Shown here: piece by piece, positions 1 through 8,900 of the stretch | Numbering within the stretch: the first letter of the stretch is position 1 | Layout of the letters: every line of letters begins with the position of its first letter | Source: Chthoniobacterales bacterium | GTDB lineage: Bacteria; Verrucomicrobiota; Verrucomicrobiia; Chthoniobacterales; JACTMZ01 | Assembly: GCA_014879535.1 (NCBI GenBank) | Contig: JACSRX010000018.1 | Span: 1 to 38,547 of the forward strand | Direction: 5' to 3' | DNA length: 38,547 bases | The notes under the pieces: model-generated | What the model was told of the DNA's origin: nothing | Database searches by the model: none | What the model saw: only the letters and a program-made list of their open reading frames with translations | Translations under genes and position numbers: made by a program

Positions 1-564
1 ACGCCCGGGCCGACCCCCGACCTGACCCAGAATTCGCCCAAGATGAAGGAGGAGATCAATCTCGCCGACTCGCCGGGCGCCGAGTCCTTGGAGATCACGC
101 CGCCCTCCGACTCTCCGGATCCCGAAAAGGCCGAGGAAATCAAAGAGCCCCTCCCGGGGGATGATGAGACCCGCTCGCTCCCCCCGGTCACCGGCACCGT
201 CGAAGTCACGGCCAAGGATGCGGACAAGACCATCAACGCCGCCGTCGGCAACCTCGTGCGCATCACCCTCGAATCCCACCCGAGCACGGGATACAATTGG
301 GAACTGCGCGATTTCGAGTTCGGCACCGCGGTCTTCAACTCCAGCGATCTGGTGGCACGTCAAGGCGGGAATGTCCTGTTCGGCGCGCCCGGCGACACCG
401 TCATCACGCTGCAGGCCGTCGAACCCGGGGAGCAGGACATCAAGCTCGTTTACCGCCGCCTGTGGGAACCACCCGACCAGGTCGCGGCGACTTTCAACTT
501 CCGCCTCGTCGTCTCGGGGCCCCATGACGCCGCCCCGGAACCCGGACCCACCCCCGCACCGTGA
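1..564 (+). CDS. Chagasin-like (I42) peptidase inhibitor domain protein, 5' partial
   Basis: The reading frame is open from base 1, so the true start is probably outside the window; the first internal ATG is at 43. About 60 residues of acidic, proline-rich linker precede a beta-rich domain. That domain carries the three loop motifs of chagasin/I42 cysteine-peptidase inhibitors: HPSTGYNW (NPTTGY-type loop), a Gly-rich FGAPGD loop and RRLWEP (RPW-type loop). Family members are usually exported or lipid-anchored and block papain-like peptidases; a signal peptide here would lie upstream of the window. The stop codon overlaps the GTG start of thiG (GTGA, 561-564), so the two are translationally coupled, although no functional link is known. 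The domain call rests on motifs alone. Confidence 0.75.
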   Translation, partial: TPGPTPDLTQNSPKMKEEINLADSPGAESLEITPPSDSPDPEKAEEIKEPLPGDDETRSLPPVTGTVEVTAKDADKTINAAVGNLVRITLESHPSTGYNWELRDFEFGTAVFNSSDLVARQGGNVLFGAPGDTVITLQAVEPGEQDIKLVYRRLWEPPDQVAATFNFRLVVSGPHDAAPEPGPTPAP

Positions 565-1346
565 ACGATCCCCTGGTCATCGCCGGGCGCACCTTCCGGT
601 CGCGCCTTCTCCTCGGCACCGGAAAATTCCCGTCGAACGAAACCATGCGCGAGGCCCTTGCCGCCAGCGGCACGGAAATCGTCACCGTCGCGCTCCGCCG
701 CGCCGACCTTGGCGCAACCAAGGACCCCTTTGCGGATATCCTCGACTTCATCGACCCGCAGAAATACCTGCTCCTTCCCAACACCAGCGGGGCGATGACC
801 GCCGACGAAGCCGTCCGCCTCGCACGGCTTGCCGCGAGCGCCGGACTGCCCAAGTGGGTGAAGCTGGAAATCCACCCCGACCCGCAATACCTCCTCCCCG
901 ACCCCATCGAGACGCTGCGCGCCACCGAGATCCTCGCCGCCGAGGGGTTCACCGTGCTTCCCTACATCAATGCCGACCCCGTGCTCGCCAAGCGCCTCGA
1001 GGAAGCGGGGGCTGCCACGGTCATGCCGCTCGGTTCGCCGATCGGCAGCAATCGCGGACTCGAAACCCGCGCCCAGATTGCGATCATCATCGGGCAGGCC
1101 CGCGTCCCCGTCGTGGTCGATGCCGGGATCGGCGCACCAAGTCACGCGGCGGAGGCGATGGAACTCGGCGCCGATGCCGTGCTCGTCAACACCGCCATCG
1201 CCGTCGCCGGGGACGCCTCCGCGATGGCGCGCGCGTTCAAGATGGCCGTCGAGGCCGGACGCGCGGCCCGCATGGCCGGACTCCCCGTGCAGGCGGAAAC
1301 CGCCGTGCCAACGAGCCCGCTGACCGCCTTCCTGCAGGAGGCCTGA
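561..1346 (+). CDS. thiG: Thiazole synthase ThiG
   Basis: ThiG forms the thiazole phosphate of thiamin from 1-deoxy-xylulose 5-phosphate, dehydroglycine and the ThiS thiocarboxylate in the cytoplasm. The 261-residue length and TIM-barrel motifs match the family throughout. [10 protein letters not shown] lies near the N terminus, WVKLEI carries the Schiff-base lysine (K101), and [22 protein letters not shown] and [12 protein letters not shown] follow in order. Start is GTG at 561, overlapping the previous stop. No thiS, thiH/thiO, thiF or thiC is visible here; any partner must be upstream or elsewhere. No TPP riboswitch can be seen because the promoter lies outside the window. Confidence 0.96.
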   Translation: MNDPLVIAGRTFRSRLLLGTGKFPSNETMREALAASGTEIVTVALRRADLGATKDPFADILDFIDPQKYLLLPNTSGAMTADEAVRLARLAASAGLPKWVKLEIHPDPQYLLPDPIETLRATEILAAEGFTVLPYINADPVLAKRLEEAGAATVMPLGSPIGSNRGLETRAQIAIIIGQARVPVVVDAGIGAPSHAAEAMELGADAVLVNTAIAVAGDASAMARAFKMAVEAGRAARMAGLPVQAETAVPTSPLTAFLQEA

Positions 1347-1438
1347 CCTTTTGGTCGGGCGCGATGTCCCCAGCGCGCCGCCAACCTTGGCCTCCTCCCG
1401 CCTTTGCCCCGCCGTCCTGTTGCTGCTAACTTCCGCCA

Positions 1439-3547
1439 ATGTTCAGGCTGCTTTCCGTCCTCGTTCTGACACTTCTCGGAACCGGCCCGCTGTCCGCGCA
1501 AATGCACAACGGGCAGAAGCTTGTCGAGGCGACACTCGTCGCCGACACCACCGCCATGGTTCCGGGAAAACCATTCCGCGTCGGCCTGCATCTGCAAATG
1601 GCCCCCGGATGGCACACTTACTGGGAGAATCCCGGCGATTCCGGTCTTGAAACAACCCTCAGGCTCCAACTGCCTGAAGGATTCACCTCGGGCCCGCTCG
1701 TCTGGCCCCTCCCGCAACGGCTGATCGAACCCGGCGACATCCAAGTCTACGCCTACAAGGGCGAAACCCTGCTCACCGTCACGATCATGCCGCCCGCGGA
1801 TGCCACTGGTCCGGTCGAGATCAAGGCCCGCGCCACATGGCTCGTCTGCGAGGCCATCTGCATCCCCGGCAGCGCGGACCTGACCCTGACCTTGCCGGCG
1901 GAAGCTTCCGGCGCACCCGCCAACACGGATTTGTTCGCAAAATTCGACGCCTTGCTTCCCTCGTCCGAGCCGCCCCCGTTTGAAACCCTGTGGACACCGA
2001 CCCCGACAGGCTGGAACCTCGGACTGCGTGGCATCACCGATGCCCGCACGGCCGACTTCTTCCCCTACGCGGGCGAAACCGCCTCGCCGGGGCACACCGC
2101 ACCGCGCGAGGTCGCGAACGGCAACGCCGACATTTCGATCCCCATCGACGGCTCCCCACCCGTGCGCGGCGTGGTCGTGCTTGAAAACGGCTCACGCCAC
2201 GGCTGGATCATCGAAAGCGGCACCGGCACACCCGCGGAGTCCTCCGCCTTCACCCCGGCCCCGCCCCCCTCCGACCTCACCAAACCGGCCGCATCCCTCT
2301 GGAGCATCCTCGTCTTCGCCTTCATCGGCGGATTCATCCTCAACCTCATGCCCTGCGTGCTTCCGGTCATCTCGTTGAAAATCTTCGGGTTCATGCGGCA
2401 GGCCGGCGACTCCCGCGCGAACATCCTGAAGCACGGACTCGCCTTCATCGCTGGCATCTTCGTGTGGTTCCTCGGTCTGGCTGCGGTCATCGTCGCGCTC
2501 AAGGCGGCCGGAAGCGAGGTGACATGGGCATTCCAGTTCCAGAACCCCTGGTTCAACTTCGTCATCGGCGCGGTCGTTTTCGTTTTCGCCCTCAACCTCT
2601 TCGGCGTCTTCGAGATCACGCTGCCGGGACGCGCGGCCGTCAGCATCGCGAGCGCCGCGGGCCACAGCGGGGTCTCCGGCTCTTTCGCGCATGGAATCCT
2701 CGCCACCCTGCTGGCCACCCCTTGCACCGCGCCGTTCCTCGGCGCCGCCCTCGGGTTCGCGTTCACCCGTTCCCCGACCGTCATTTTCGCCGTCTTCTTC
2801 GCGATCGCCGCCGGCATGGGGTTCCCCTACTTGGTGCTTTCGGCGCAACCCGGATGGATGAAGCACCTTCCCAAGCCGGGACCGTGGATGGAGCGCCTCA
2901 AACAGTTCATGGGCTTCCCGCTCTTCGCCACGCTGCTGTGGCTCCTTTATGTGATCGGACAACAGCGCGGCACGGAGGCCGTCATCTGGGCGGCGGCCAC
3001 CTACCTGTGCCTCGGCTTCGGCGCGTGGCTTTACGGCGCATTCCTCGGCCCCGTCTCATCCCCGCGGGCCAAGTGGCTCGCATCCGCCGGCATCGCCGCC
3101 GCGCTGGCTCTCGCGATCGGATACTTCGCGGGGAATCTTTTCGCCGGCGCCGCCGCATCCGTCCCCTCCGCAAAAACCGCGGCGAACACCGACGGCATCC
3201 CCTGGGTTCCGTTCTCGGATGCCGAACTGCAGAAGCTTCTCGCCGAAGGACGACCGGTCTTCCTCGATTTCACCGCCGATTGGTGCATCACCTGCAAGTT
3301 CAACGAGCGCACCGCCATCGACACCCGCGCCGTGCGCGAGGCCTTCGCGAAACTCGGCATCGTCCCCATGAAGGCCGACTGGACCAACAGCAACCCGGAG
3401 ATCACCCGCAAACTCGCACAGTTTGACAGGGTCGGCGTTCCGTTTTACCTGTTTTATGCGCCCGGGCGCGCGGACGATCCGGTCATTCTCCCGGAACTGC
3501 TCACCGAGCAGATCGTCCTCCGCTCGATCGGCGCCGGTAAACCCTGA
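1439..3547 (+). CDS. ScsB/DsbD-like transmembrane thiol reductant transporter
   Basis: This 702-residue protein has the three-part plan of DsbD/ScsB electron transporters. A signal peptide (about 1-20) is followed by a periplasmic N-terminal domain (about 25-270) with the ScsB-type cysteine pair VCEAICIPG (C137, C141). A membrane domain (about 285-590) holds the two redox cysteines in NLMPCVLPVISLK and LLATPCTAPFLG. The C-terminal thioredoxin domain (about 600-702) has the active site DWCITC. Such proteins carry electrons from cytoplasmic thioredoxin across the membrane. The next gene, 28 bp downstream, encodes a periplasmic peroxiredoxin-like protein, as in the Caulobacter ScsB-PprX system. 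It is closer to ScsB than to E. coli DsbD because of the long N-terminal domain. Confidence 0.9.
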   Translation: MFRLLSVLVLTLLGTGPLSAQMHNGQKLVEATLVADTTAMVPGKPFRVGLHLQMAPGWHTYWENPGDSGLETTLRLQLPEGFTSGPLVWPLPQRLIEPGDIQVYAYKGETLLTVTIMPPADATGPVEIKARATWLVCEAICIPGSADLTLTLPAEASGAPANTDLFAKFDALLPSSEPPPFETLWTPTPTGWNLGLRGITDARTADFFPYAGETASPGHTAPREVANGNADISIPIDGSPPVRGVVVLENGSRHGWIIESGTGTPAESSAFTPAPPPSDLTKPAASLWSILVFAFIGGFILNLMPCVLPVISLKIFGFMRQAGDSRANILKHGLAFIAGIFVWFLGLAAVIVALKAAGSEVTWAFQFQNPWFNFVIGAVVFVFALNLFGVFEITLPGRAAVSIASAAGHSGVSGSFAHGILATLLATPCTAPFLGAALGFAFTRSPTVIFAVFFAIAAGMGFPYLVLSAQPGWMKHLPKPGPWMERLKQFMGFPLFATLLWLLYVIGQQRGTEAVIWAAATYLCLGFGAWLYGAFLGPVSSPRAKWLASAGIAAALALAIGYFAGNLFAGAAASVPSAKTAANTDGIPWVPFSDAELQKLLAEGRPVFLDFTADWCITCKFNERTAIDTRAVREAFAKLGIVPMKADWTNSNPEITRKLAQFDRVGVPFYLFYAPGRADDPVILPELLTEQIVLRSIGAGKP

Positions 3548-3575
3548 AACCCTCAACACATAGAACACTCCAACC

Positions 3576-4175
3576 ATGAAAAATCTTGCCGCACTCACCC
3601 TGTCCCTCGCCGCAGGCATCACCCTGGCCTTTGCCGAACCGCAGGTCGGCCAGCCTGCCCCCGCATTCACCCTCACCGATTCCGACGGCAACCCGCACAA
3701 CCTCTCGGACTTCCAGGGCAAAGTCGTCGTTCTTGAATGGCTCAACCACGGCTGCCCGTTCGTCGTCAAACACTACGAAAGCGGCAACATGCAGAAGCTG
3801 CAGAAGGACTACACCGGAAAGGGTGTCGTCTGGCTCTCCGTCGTTTCCTCCGCCCCCGGCAAACAGGGCCACATGAGCCCCGAGGACACGAACAAGACCA
3901 AGACCGAGAAAGGCTCCGCCGCCACCGCGATCCTCATCGACGAGGACGGCACCGTCGGCAAGCTCTACAACGCCCAGGTGACGCCCGAAATGTTCATCAT
4001 CAACAGCGACGGCGTCCTCGTTTACGCCGGGGCCATCGATGACAGGAAATCCACCGACACCGCGGACATTGCCGGCGCCAAGAACTACGTCGCGCAGGCC
4101 CTCGACGAGGTGCTGGCAGGCAAGCCCGTGTCCGAAGCCACCTCCAAGGCCTACGGCTGCTCGGTGAAATACTGA
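3576..4175 (+). CDS. Periplasmic peroxiredoxin/redoxin-like protein (PprX-like)
   Basis: A 199-residue exported redoxin. Signal peptide is about 1-20 (ends TLAFA), followed by an AhpC/TSA-type thioredoxin fold (about 22-165). Its active-site segment is WLNHGCPFVVKHY, with a single cysteine (C60) instead of CxxC. The C terminus is YGCSVKY, with a second cysteine (C195) that may act as resolving residue. This build is common in thioredoxin-family proteins of PVC and proteobacterial periplasms. Just downstream of a ScsB-like reductase, it is probably that protein's substrate, reducing peroxides or another oxidant in the envelope. Substrate and peroxidase activity are inferred. Confidence 0.85.
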   Translation: MKNLAALTLSLAAGITLAFAEPQVGQPAPAFTLTDSDGNPHNLSDFQGKVVVLEWLNHGCPFVVKHYESGNMQKLQKDYTGKGVVWLSVVSSAPGKQGHMSPEDTNKTKTEKGSAATAILIDEDGTVGKLYNAQVTPEMFIINSDGVLVYAGAIDDRKSTDTADIAGAKNYVAQALDEVLAGKPVSEATSKAYGCSVKY

Positions 4176-4217
4176 CCCGGGCCGTTTCTGCTCCCCGTTG
4201 CATTGGCCTCCAGCCCA

Positions 4218-4237
4218 TGGGACGGGGGGCAGTCCCA
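4218..4237. terminator. GC-rich hairpin between convergent genes
   Basis: TGGGAC (4218-4223) and GTCCCA (4232-4237) are perfect inverted repeats around a G-rich loop, in the 81-base gap between the convergent redoxin and LysM genes. There is no clear T-run on either side, so it could be a bidirectional stop or simply a dispersed palindrome. Nothing else is seen in the gap. Confidence 0.3.
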
Positions 4238-4256
4238 CCGCCCCGCCTGTGAAGGA

Positions 4257-5120
4257 TCACTCCACCGGGATCTTCAACACCATCCCCACCTGAAGTTTGG
4301 TGGGATCGGAAAGGATGTCCTTGTTGGCCTCCGCGATCTTCTGCCACTCGGAAGCCTTGCGGTAATACTTGCGCGAGATCCCGGCGAGCGTATCGCCGCT
4401 CACCACCGTGTGAGTGCGGGGACCTGCGGGCGTTGCGACCGCCGCCGGTGCGGCACCCGGTGAAACCGCAACAGCAACCGGCACCGCCGCACGCACCTCC
4501 GGTTCCGCAACAGGCTCCGCGCGCCGGATCTCGGGCTGCGGCGTCGCATCCGCCGGCAAAGGCGGCGGCGTGGCGGCACCCGTCATCGCAGGCGTGGGCG
4601 TGGGAGGCGCCGGGGCCGGTGTCGGCGCAGGTGCAGGTCGCGTCGGGGACTGCTTCTGGCGCAACTCGGCCACCTGTTGGCGCAATTCGAGGTTCTCGTT
4701 CTTCAAACGCGAAGCCTCCTTCGCCGGCAGCACCGTGCCATCCGCGAGGCTGGAAACAATCACAAGGCGCAGGCGCTCCACGTAACCCTTCACATCGGTC
4801 GCGAACTGCCCCTGCGGAGCCAGCTCGAGATACCGCTCGAAATGGTGCAATGCCGCCACTTGGTTCTTCAAGTGGTCCTCATACACCAGCCCCAGCCGGT
4901 AGTGCGCCTCGGCCGAGAGCATCGTGCCGTCCAACGCCGACTCGTAATACTGCACCGCACGCTGGTATTCCCCGCGCTGCACCGCGTCATTCCCCTCGCG
5001 GATGTTGCGCCCCGTCTGCGAGACCGTGAGCAGGTCGCAACCGGACAGCACGAGAACCGTAACGAGCACCGACGACACTAGGCAACACCGGGTTGCCGCT
5101 GGTTTGTTCATGTCCGGCAT
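4257..5120 (-). CDS. TPR and LysM domain lipoprotein
   Basis: A 287-residue envelope protein. The N terminus has a signal peptide with lipobox LVLSGC (acylated Cys about residue 28). Two to three TPR-like helices follow (about 40-105, EGNDAVQRGEYQRAVQYY and AEAHYRLGLVYED), then a short coiled coil (about 130-155) and a long Pro/Ala/Thr linker. A C-terminal LysM domain (about 240-287) begins HTVVSGDTLAGISRKYY. LysM binds peptidoglycan, so the protein probably tethers the outer membrane or a periplasmic complex to the wall. An alternative ATG lies three codons in (5111). Its start is 15 bp from that of the divergent lipoprotein gene at 5136, so its promoter must overlap that gene or the shared gap. 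Confidence 0.88.
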   Translation of the reverse strand: MPDMNKPAATRCCLVSSVLVTVLVLSGCDLLTVSQTGRNIREGNDAVQRGEYQRAVQYYESALDGTMLSAEAHYRLGLVYEDHLKNQVAALHHFERYLELAPQGQFATDVKGYVERLRLVIVSSLADGTVLPAKEASRLKNENLELRQQVAELRQKQSPTRPAPAPTPAPAPPTPTPAMTGAATPPPLPADATPQPEIRRAEPVAEPEVRAAVPVAVAVSPGAAPAAVATPAGPRTHTVVSGDTLAGISRKYYRKASEWQKIAEANKDILSDPTKLQVGMVLKIPVE

Positions 5121-5135
5121 GATAATGTCCGCCCC

Positions 5136-5642
5136 ATGTCAGGCAAGATTCTCATCGCCGTCCTGGCAGCCTCCGTCATCCTCGCCGGCGGCTGCACCCG
5201 CGTGCATGAGGAGGCCAAGCCACAGGACCGCGTGTCCGTCGCGCCGCCGGGAACCGTGCCCCCGAAACCGGTCCCGGCACGGACCCTGGCCAAGCCTTCA
5301 ACGCCGCCACGACCTCCCGAGGCCCCTCGCGAAGCCGCACCTCCACCGCGCGCCGACCTCCCCCCTCTCATCCATGCCGCCAGCGCATGGACCGACTATG
5401 GGAAGTCTCTCGTCGTGACCCGCGGCAGGCACCAACCCGTCCCGCTGTTCCGCCAAGCCATCGTGCTTGCTTCGGTCCGAGCCGCCGTCGCGGGTTCGCC
5501 CGCCGCCCCGCGCGTGGAGTTCCGCCGCGGGCGCCTCACGCTCACCTTCGGACGCGGCACAAATGCCGAAATCGCCGCCGCCATCAACCGCGCCATCGAC
5601 GTCCCCGAAGTCACCCGCTTGGAAATCCTCCTGCAGGGGTGA
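5136..5642 (+). CDS. Small proline-rich lipoprotein, unknown function
   Basis: A 168-residue protein with a lipoprotein signal (lipobox LAGGC, Cys about residue 20). A Pro/Ala/Arg-rich spacer (about 25-78) leads to a compact C-terminal domain (about 80-168) ending in AEIAAAINRAIDVPEVTRLEILLQG. I do not recognise the domain. The spacer suggests an outer-membrane lipoprotein reaching into the periplasm. It is divergent from the LysM lipoprotein gene, and shared envelope roles are plausible but unproven. No clear Shine-Dalgarno is seen upstream of the ATG. Confidence 0.7.
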   Translation: MSGKILIAVLAASVILAGGCTRVHEEAKPQDRVSVAPPGTVPPKPVPARTLAKPSTPPRPPEAPREAAPPPRADLPPLIHAASAWTDYGKSLVVTRGRHQPVPLFRQAIVLASVRAAVAGSPAAPRVEFRRGRLTLTFGRGTNAEIAAAINRAIDVPEVTRLEILLQG

Positions 5643-5748
5643 CAGGTCTCCGCTCCGCAGCGACATTTTGCAGGCATTGGGCTTGGATCATGACCAGGCT
5701 TGCGGAACCTGCCAAGGGGCCGCAGCCTACCCGACACCCCCCACCCCG

Positions 5749-7728
5749 ATGAATACCACCCGATTAGGCGCGACCATCCTCTGCAGCGCACTGGTCCTCA
5801 GTGCCGTTGCCCAGGAACAACCCAAACCCGCATCCGAGGCCACGAAGAAGGCCAACGCCGCCATGCTCGCCGAACTGCCGTTCGGCAACAAACAGGACTT
5901 CGAGGACGCCCATCGCGGCTTCATCGCCCCGCTGCCCGACGAGGGTGTCGTGAAGAACGACAAGGGCGACGTTGTTTACGATGCCGCCCAGTTTGAACTC
6001 CCCCTCGACAAAGCCGCGCCCGATACGGTGAACCCCAGTTTCTGGCGCATCTCGCAGCTCAACGGCATCAACGGACTCTTCAAGGTGGTCGATGGAATCT
6101 ATCAGGTGCGCGGCGCGGACCTGTCCGTCATCAGCTTCATCGAAGGCAAGGAGGGTGTGACCATCGTGGACCCGCTCGTTTCCGCGGAGACCGCGAAGAT
6201 GGCGCTCGACCTCTATGCAAAGCACCGCCCCGGGCACCCGGTGAAGGCGGTCATCTACACGCACAGCCATGTGGACCACTTCGGCGGCGTGCGCGGCATT
6301 GTCAGCGAGGAGGACGTGAAATCCGGCAAGGTGAAAATCTACGCGCCCACCGGCTTCACCGAGGAGGCCGTGAGCGAGAACGTCATGGCAGGCAACGCCA
6401 TGAGCCGCCGTGCCAGCTACATGTATGGCAATGTTGCCGACAAGGGCGAACAGGGTTCGCTCGGCACCGGCCTCGGACCCAGCACATCAAGCGGCAATGT
6501 CACGCTGCTGCTTCCCACCGATCTCATCACCACAACCGGTGAAAAGAAGACCATCGACGGCTTGGAATACCAGTTTCTCATGGCCCCCGGCAGCGAGGCC
6601 CCCGCGGAAATGATGTTCTTCATCCCGGAATTGAAAGCCTTCTGCCCCGCCGAGGATTGCACGCACACCCTGCACAATTTCTACACCCTGCGCGGCGCCA
6701 AGACGCGCGACTCGCGCAAATGGGTGACCTACCTCACCCAGGCCATCGACATGTGGGGCGCCGAGTGGGAGGTCATGTTCGCGCCGCACCACTGGCCCAC
6801 ATGGGGCAACGCCCGCATCACCGAGGCCGTGGAGAAATACCGCGACGCCTTCAAATACATCCACGACCAGTCCCTTCACCTCGCCAACCAAGGCTACACG
6901 ATGCTCGAAATCGCCGAGAAACTGAAACTCCCCCCGGAGCTCGCCGCCAATTGGGCCACCCGCGGCTACTACGGCTCCGTGAGCCACAACTCCAAGGCGG
7001 TTTACAACCTCTATCTCGGCTTCTTCAGCGGCAACCCCGCCGACCTCCACCCGCTCCCGCCCGCCGAGTCCGCCGGCAAATACGTCGATGCCATGGGCGG
7101 CGCCGACGCCGTGGTCGGAAAGGCGCAGAAGGCCTACGACGCCGGCGACTACCGCTGGGTCGCCGAACTGCTCAAGCAGGTCGTCTATGCCGATCCGGGG
7201 AACCGGAAGGCCCGCAACCTCCAGGCCGACGCCTTCGAACAACTCGGCTACCAGGCCGAGAGCGGCCCCTGGCGCAACTTCTACCTCTCCGGCGCGAAGG
7301 AACTCCGCGACGGCGTGAAAAAGACCGCCACGCCCGACACCGCCTCCGCCGACATCGAGCGCGCCATGTCGCTCGATCAGATCTTCGACTACCTTGCCAT
7401 CCGCCTCGACGGCCCGCGCGCCGCCGGCAGGGAGATGACCCTCAACTTCAAGTTCACCGACACGAACCAGGACTACACGCTGCAGCTCAAGAACGGCGTG
7501 CTCAACGCCTTCCCGAAACTCGCCGGCAAGCCGGACGCCACCTACACCCTCACGCGCGCGGACCTCGACAACGCCCTCCTCGGACAGTCAAAAATCGAAG
7601 ACCTCGTCAAGGAAGGCAGGGTCAAGGTCGAGGGCGAACCGGGGAAGGTGTCCGAACTGCTCGGTCTTCTCGACACCTTCGATTTCTGGTTCGACATCAT
7701 CACACCGAACCCGGACAAGGCGGGTTAG
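5749..7728 (+). CDS. Class III linear alkylsulfatase (SdsA1/YjcS/BDS1 family)
   Basis: A 660-residue exported enzyme that should hydrolyse primary alkyl sulfates (SDS-like) to alcohol and sulfate. The signal peptide is about 1-21. A metallo-beta-lactamase domain carries THSHVDHFGG (H172, H174, D176, H177), and AEDCTHTLHNFYTLRG and APHHWPTWGN supply further metal and active-site residues. A helical dimerisation region (about 385-530) and a SCP2-like C-terminal domain (about 535-655) complete the family architecture. The length matches SdsA1. The ATG at 5749 is chosen because it starts the signal peptide; the frame is open further upstream but overlaps the preceding gene. AEDCTH replaces the commoner AEDATH-type sequence. 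It may scavenge sulfate or carbon. Confidence 0.93.
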   Translation: MNTTRLGATILCSALVLSAVAQEQPKPASEATKKANAAMLAELPFGNKQDFEDAHRGFIAPLPDEGVVKNDKGDVVYDAAQFELPLDKAAPDTVNPSFWRISQLNGINGLFKVVDGIYQVRGADLSVISFIEGKEGVTIVDPLVSAETAKMALDLYAKHRPGHPVKAVIYTHSHVDHFGGVRGIVSEEDVKSGKVKIYAPTGFTEEAVSENVMAGNAMSRRASYMYGNVADKGEQGSLGTGLGPSTSSGNVTLLLPTDLITTTGEKKTIDGLEYQFLMAPGSEAPAEMMFFIPELKAFCPAEDCTHTLHNFYTLRGAKTRDSRKWVTYLTQAIDMWGAEWEVMFAPHHWPTWGNARITEAVEKYRDAFKYIHDQSLHLANQGYTMLEIAEKLKLPPELAANWATRGYYGSVSHNSKAVYNLYLGFFSGNPADLHPLPPAESAGKYVDAMGGADAVVGKAQKAYDAGDYRWVAELLKQVVYADPGNRKARNLQADAFEQLGYQAESGPWRNFYLSGAKELRDGVKKTATPDTASADIERAMSLDQIFDYLAIRLDGPRAAGREMTLNFKFTDTNQDYTLQLKNGVLNAFPKLAGKPDATYTLTRADLDNALLGQSKIEDLVKEGRVKVEGEPGKVSELLGLLDTFDFWFDIITPNPDKAG

Positions 7729-7818
7729 GCAATTCTTGGCGCGCCGCAGCGTGCCGGAATTGAAAGATCCCGGGGAATCGGCTAGCTCTTCGCGATCCAC
7801 GAAGATTTTCCGCCTCCC

Positions 7819-8616
7819 ATGCTTGATTCGCTCGTCAACCCCATCATCCGCCATGACTGGAGCATCCTGCTCGCCACCGGGATCCTCCTTCTCGGGGCTG
7901 CGGAGATCGGCTACCGCATCGGACGGCGCCACACACCCGAGCGGCGCAAGACCCACCAGCCCCAGAGCGGCGCACTGCAGGGAGCGCTCCTGGGCCTGCT
8001 CGGCCTGCTGCTCGGGTTCACCTTCGCCATGGCGGTGGCCCGTTACGATGCGCGCAAGCAGCTTGTGCTCGACGAGGCGAATGCCATCGGAACCGCATGG
8101 CTGCGGGCCGCGTTCCTCGGCGATCAGGCGGAGAACACCATCCGCACCGCCCTCATGGATTACATTGATGCGCGATTGGAGGGCGCGGACGCAACCTTCG
8201 ATTCCTCGCGCTTCTCGGAGCAGGCCGCACGCTCGGAACGCGACCAGGCGGCGATGTGGCGCACGACCGTGGCGGAGGTGAAGGCCCGCGACACGCCCTC
8301 GGCCTCGCTCTTCACCGCCGCCTTGAACGACCTCATCGACCTTGACTCCAAGCGGCAGGGAGCGATGCGCAACCACATCCCGGCCACGGTCTGGCTCCTG
8401 CTCATGCTGGTGGCGGCGACGGTCTGCGGGACGACCGGCTACGCGACGGCTCTCGGGGAATCCGGGCGGCACACGCTTTCCATGGTCATCCTTCCTGCGT
8501 TGCTTGCCGTGGTCATCACGATCGTCGCCGATTTGGACAACCCGCACCGCGGCCTGATCCATGTGAGCCAGCAGGGCATGCGCGACTTGAAGGAGACCCT
8601 TCAAAAATACAAGTGA
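7819..8616 (+). CDS. DUF4239/bestrophin-like membrane protein
   Basis: A 265-residue membrane protein with hydrophobic helices near residues 15-32, 52-75, 190-212 and 218-240 and a soluble region between them. The segment GLLGLLLGFTFAMAVARYD followed by DEANAIGTAWLRA is characteristic of the DUF4239 family. The biological role of the family is unclear. The preceding 90-base gap shows no strong promoter. The gene stands alone, followed by a hairpin and the opposing tRNA-Cys. Confidence 0.75.
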   Translation: MLDSLVNPIIRHDWSILLATGILLLGAAEIGYRIGRRHTPERRKTHQPQSGALQGALLGLLGLLLGFTFAMAVARYDARKQLVLDEANAIGTAWLRAAFLGDQAENTIRTALMDYIDARLEGADATFDSSRFSEQAARSERDQAAMWRTTVAEVKARDTPSASLFTAALNDLIDLDSKRQGAMRNHIPATVWLLLMLVAATVCGTTGYATALGESGRHTLSMVILPALLAVVITIVADLDNPHRGLIHVSQQGMRDLKETLQKYK

Positions 8617-8644
8617 ACATGGCGCGCACCTGCGCCGCCCGTCC

Positions 8645-8661
8645 CCGGGGCGAAAGCCCGG
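8645..8661. terminator. GNRA-capped hairpin, possible terminator
   Basis: A GC-rich stem with a GAAA tetraloop and one bulged G lies between the end of the DUF4239 gene and the 3' end of the opposing tRNA-Cys. It has no T-run on the plus strand, so rho-independent termination is uncertain. Confidence 0.3.
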
Positions 8662-8686
8662 AACCCCATCCAAAATTCAGGCAAAA

Positions 8687-8758
8687 AGGCGAGGGTCGGA
8701 ATCGAACCGACGCATAGGGCTTTTGCAGAGCCCGGCCTTACCACTTGGCTACCCCGCC
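8687..8758 (-). tRNA. tRNA-Cys (GCA)
   Basis: Read on the minus strand, a 72-nt cloverleaf folds fully. It has a 7-bp acceptor stem with one G-U pair, a 3-bp D stem, a 5-bp anticodon stem GGGCT/AGCCC with loop CTGCAAA (anticodon GCA), and T arm GTCGG/CCGAC with loop TTCGATT. The discriminator base is U, the known identity element of cysteine tRNA. CCA is not encoded; a T4-5 run follows the 3' end and may terminate transcription. Confidence 0.95.
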
Positions 8759-8817
8759 GTCGCTGCGCTTATCAGTGCCAGCCGCGGCCCCCTTTGTCAA
8801 ACCTGTCCAATCGGCGG

Positions 8818-8847
8818 TTGACGTTTTGCAGCACCGCGGCATATTCT
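8818..8847 (+). promoter_or_regulatory. Sigma-70-like promoter for rpoZ-smpB
   Basis: TTGACG (8818-8823) and TATTCT (8842-8847) are separated by 18 bases, placing a start site about 45 bases before the rpoZ ATG. It matches the housekeeping consensus at 5/6 and 4/6 positions. It lies between the divergent tRNA-Cys and rpoZ. Confidence 0.45.
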
Positions 8848-8900
8848 GCCCGGTCATCGGGGCCGCCAGTCTGCGGTTCCCGCGCAACTTCAATCACTTC

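Noticed and set aside
450-1439. Long minus-strand frame of 329 codons opposite thiG
   Set aside because: Antisense shadow of a clear thiG gene in high-GC DNA; the protein is Gly/Arg-rich with no domain.
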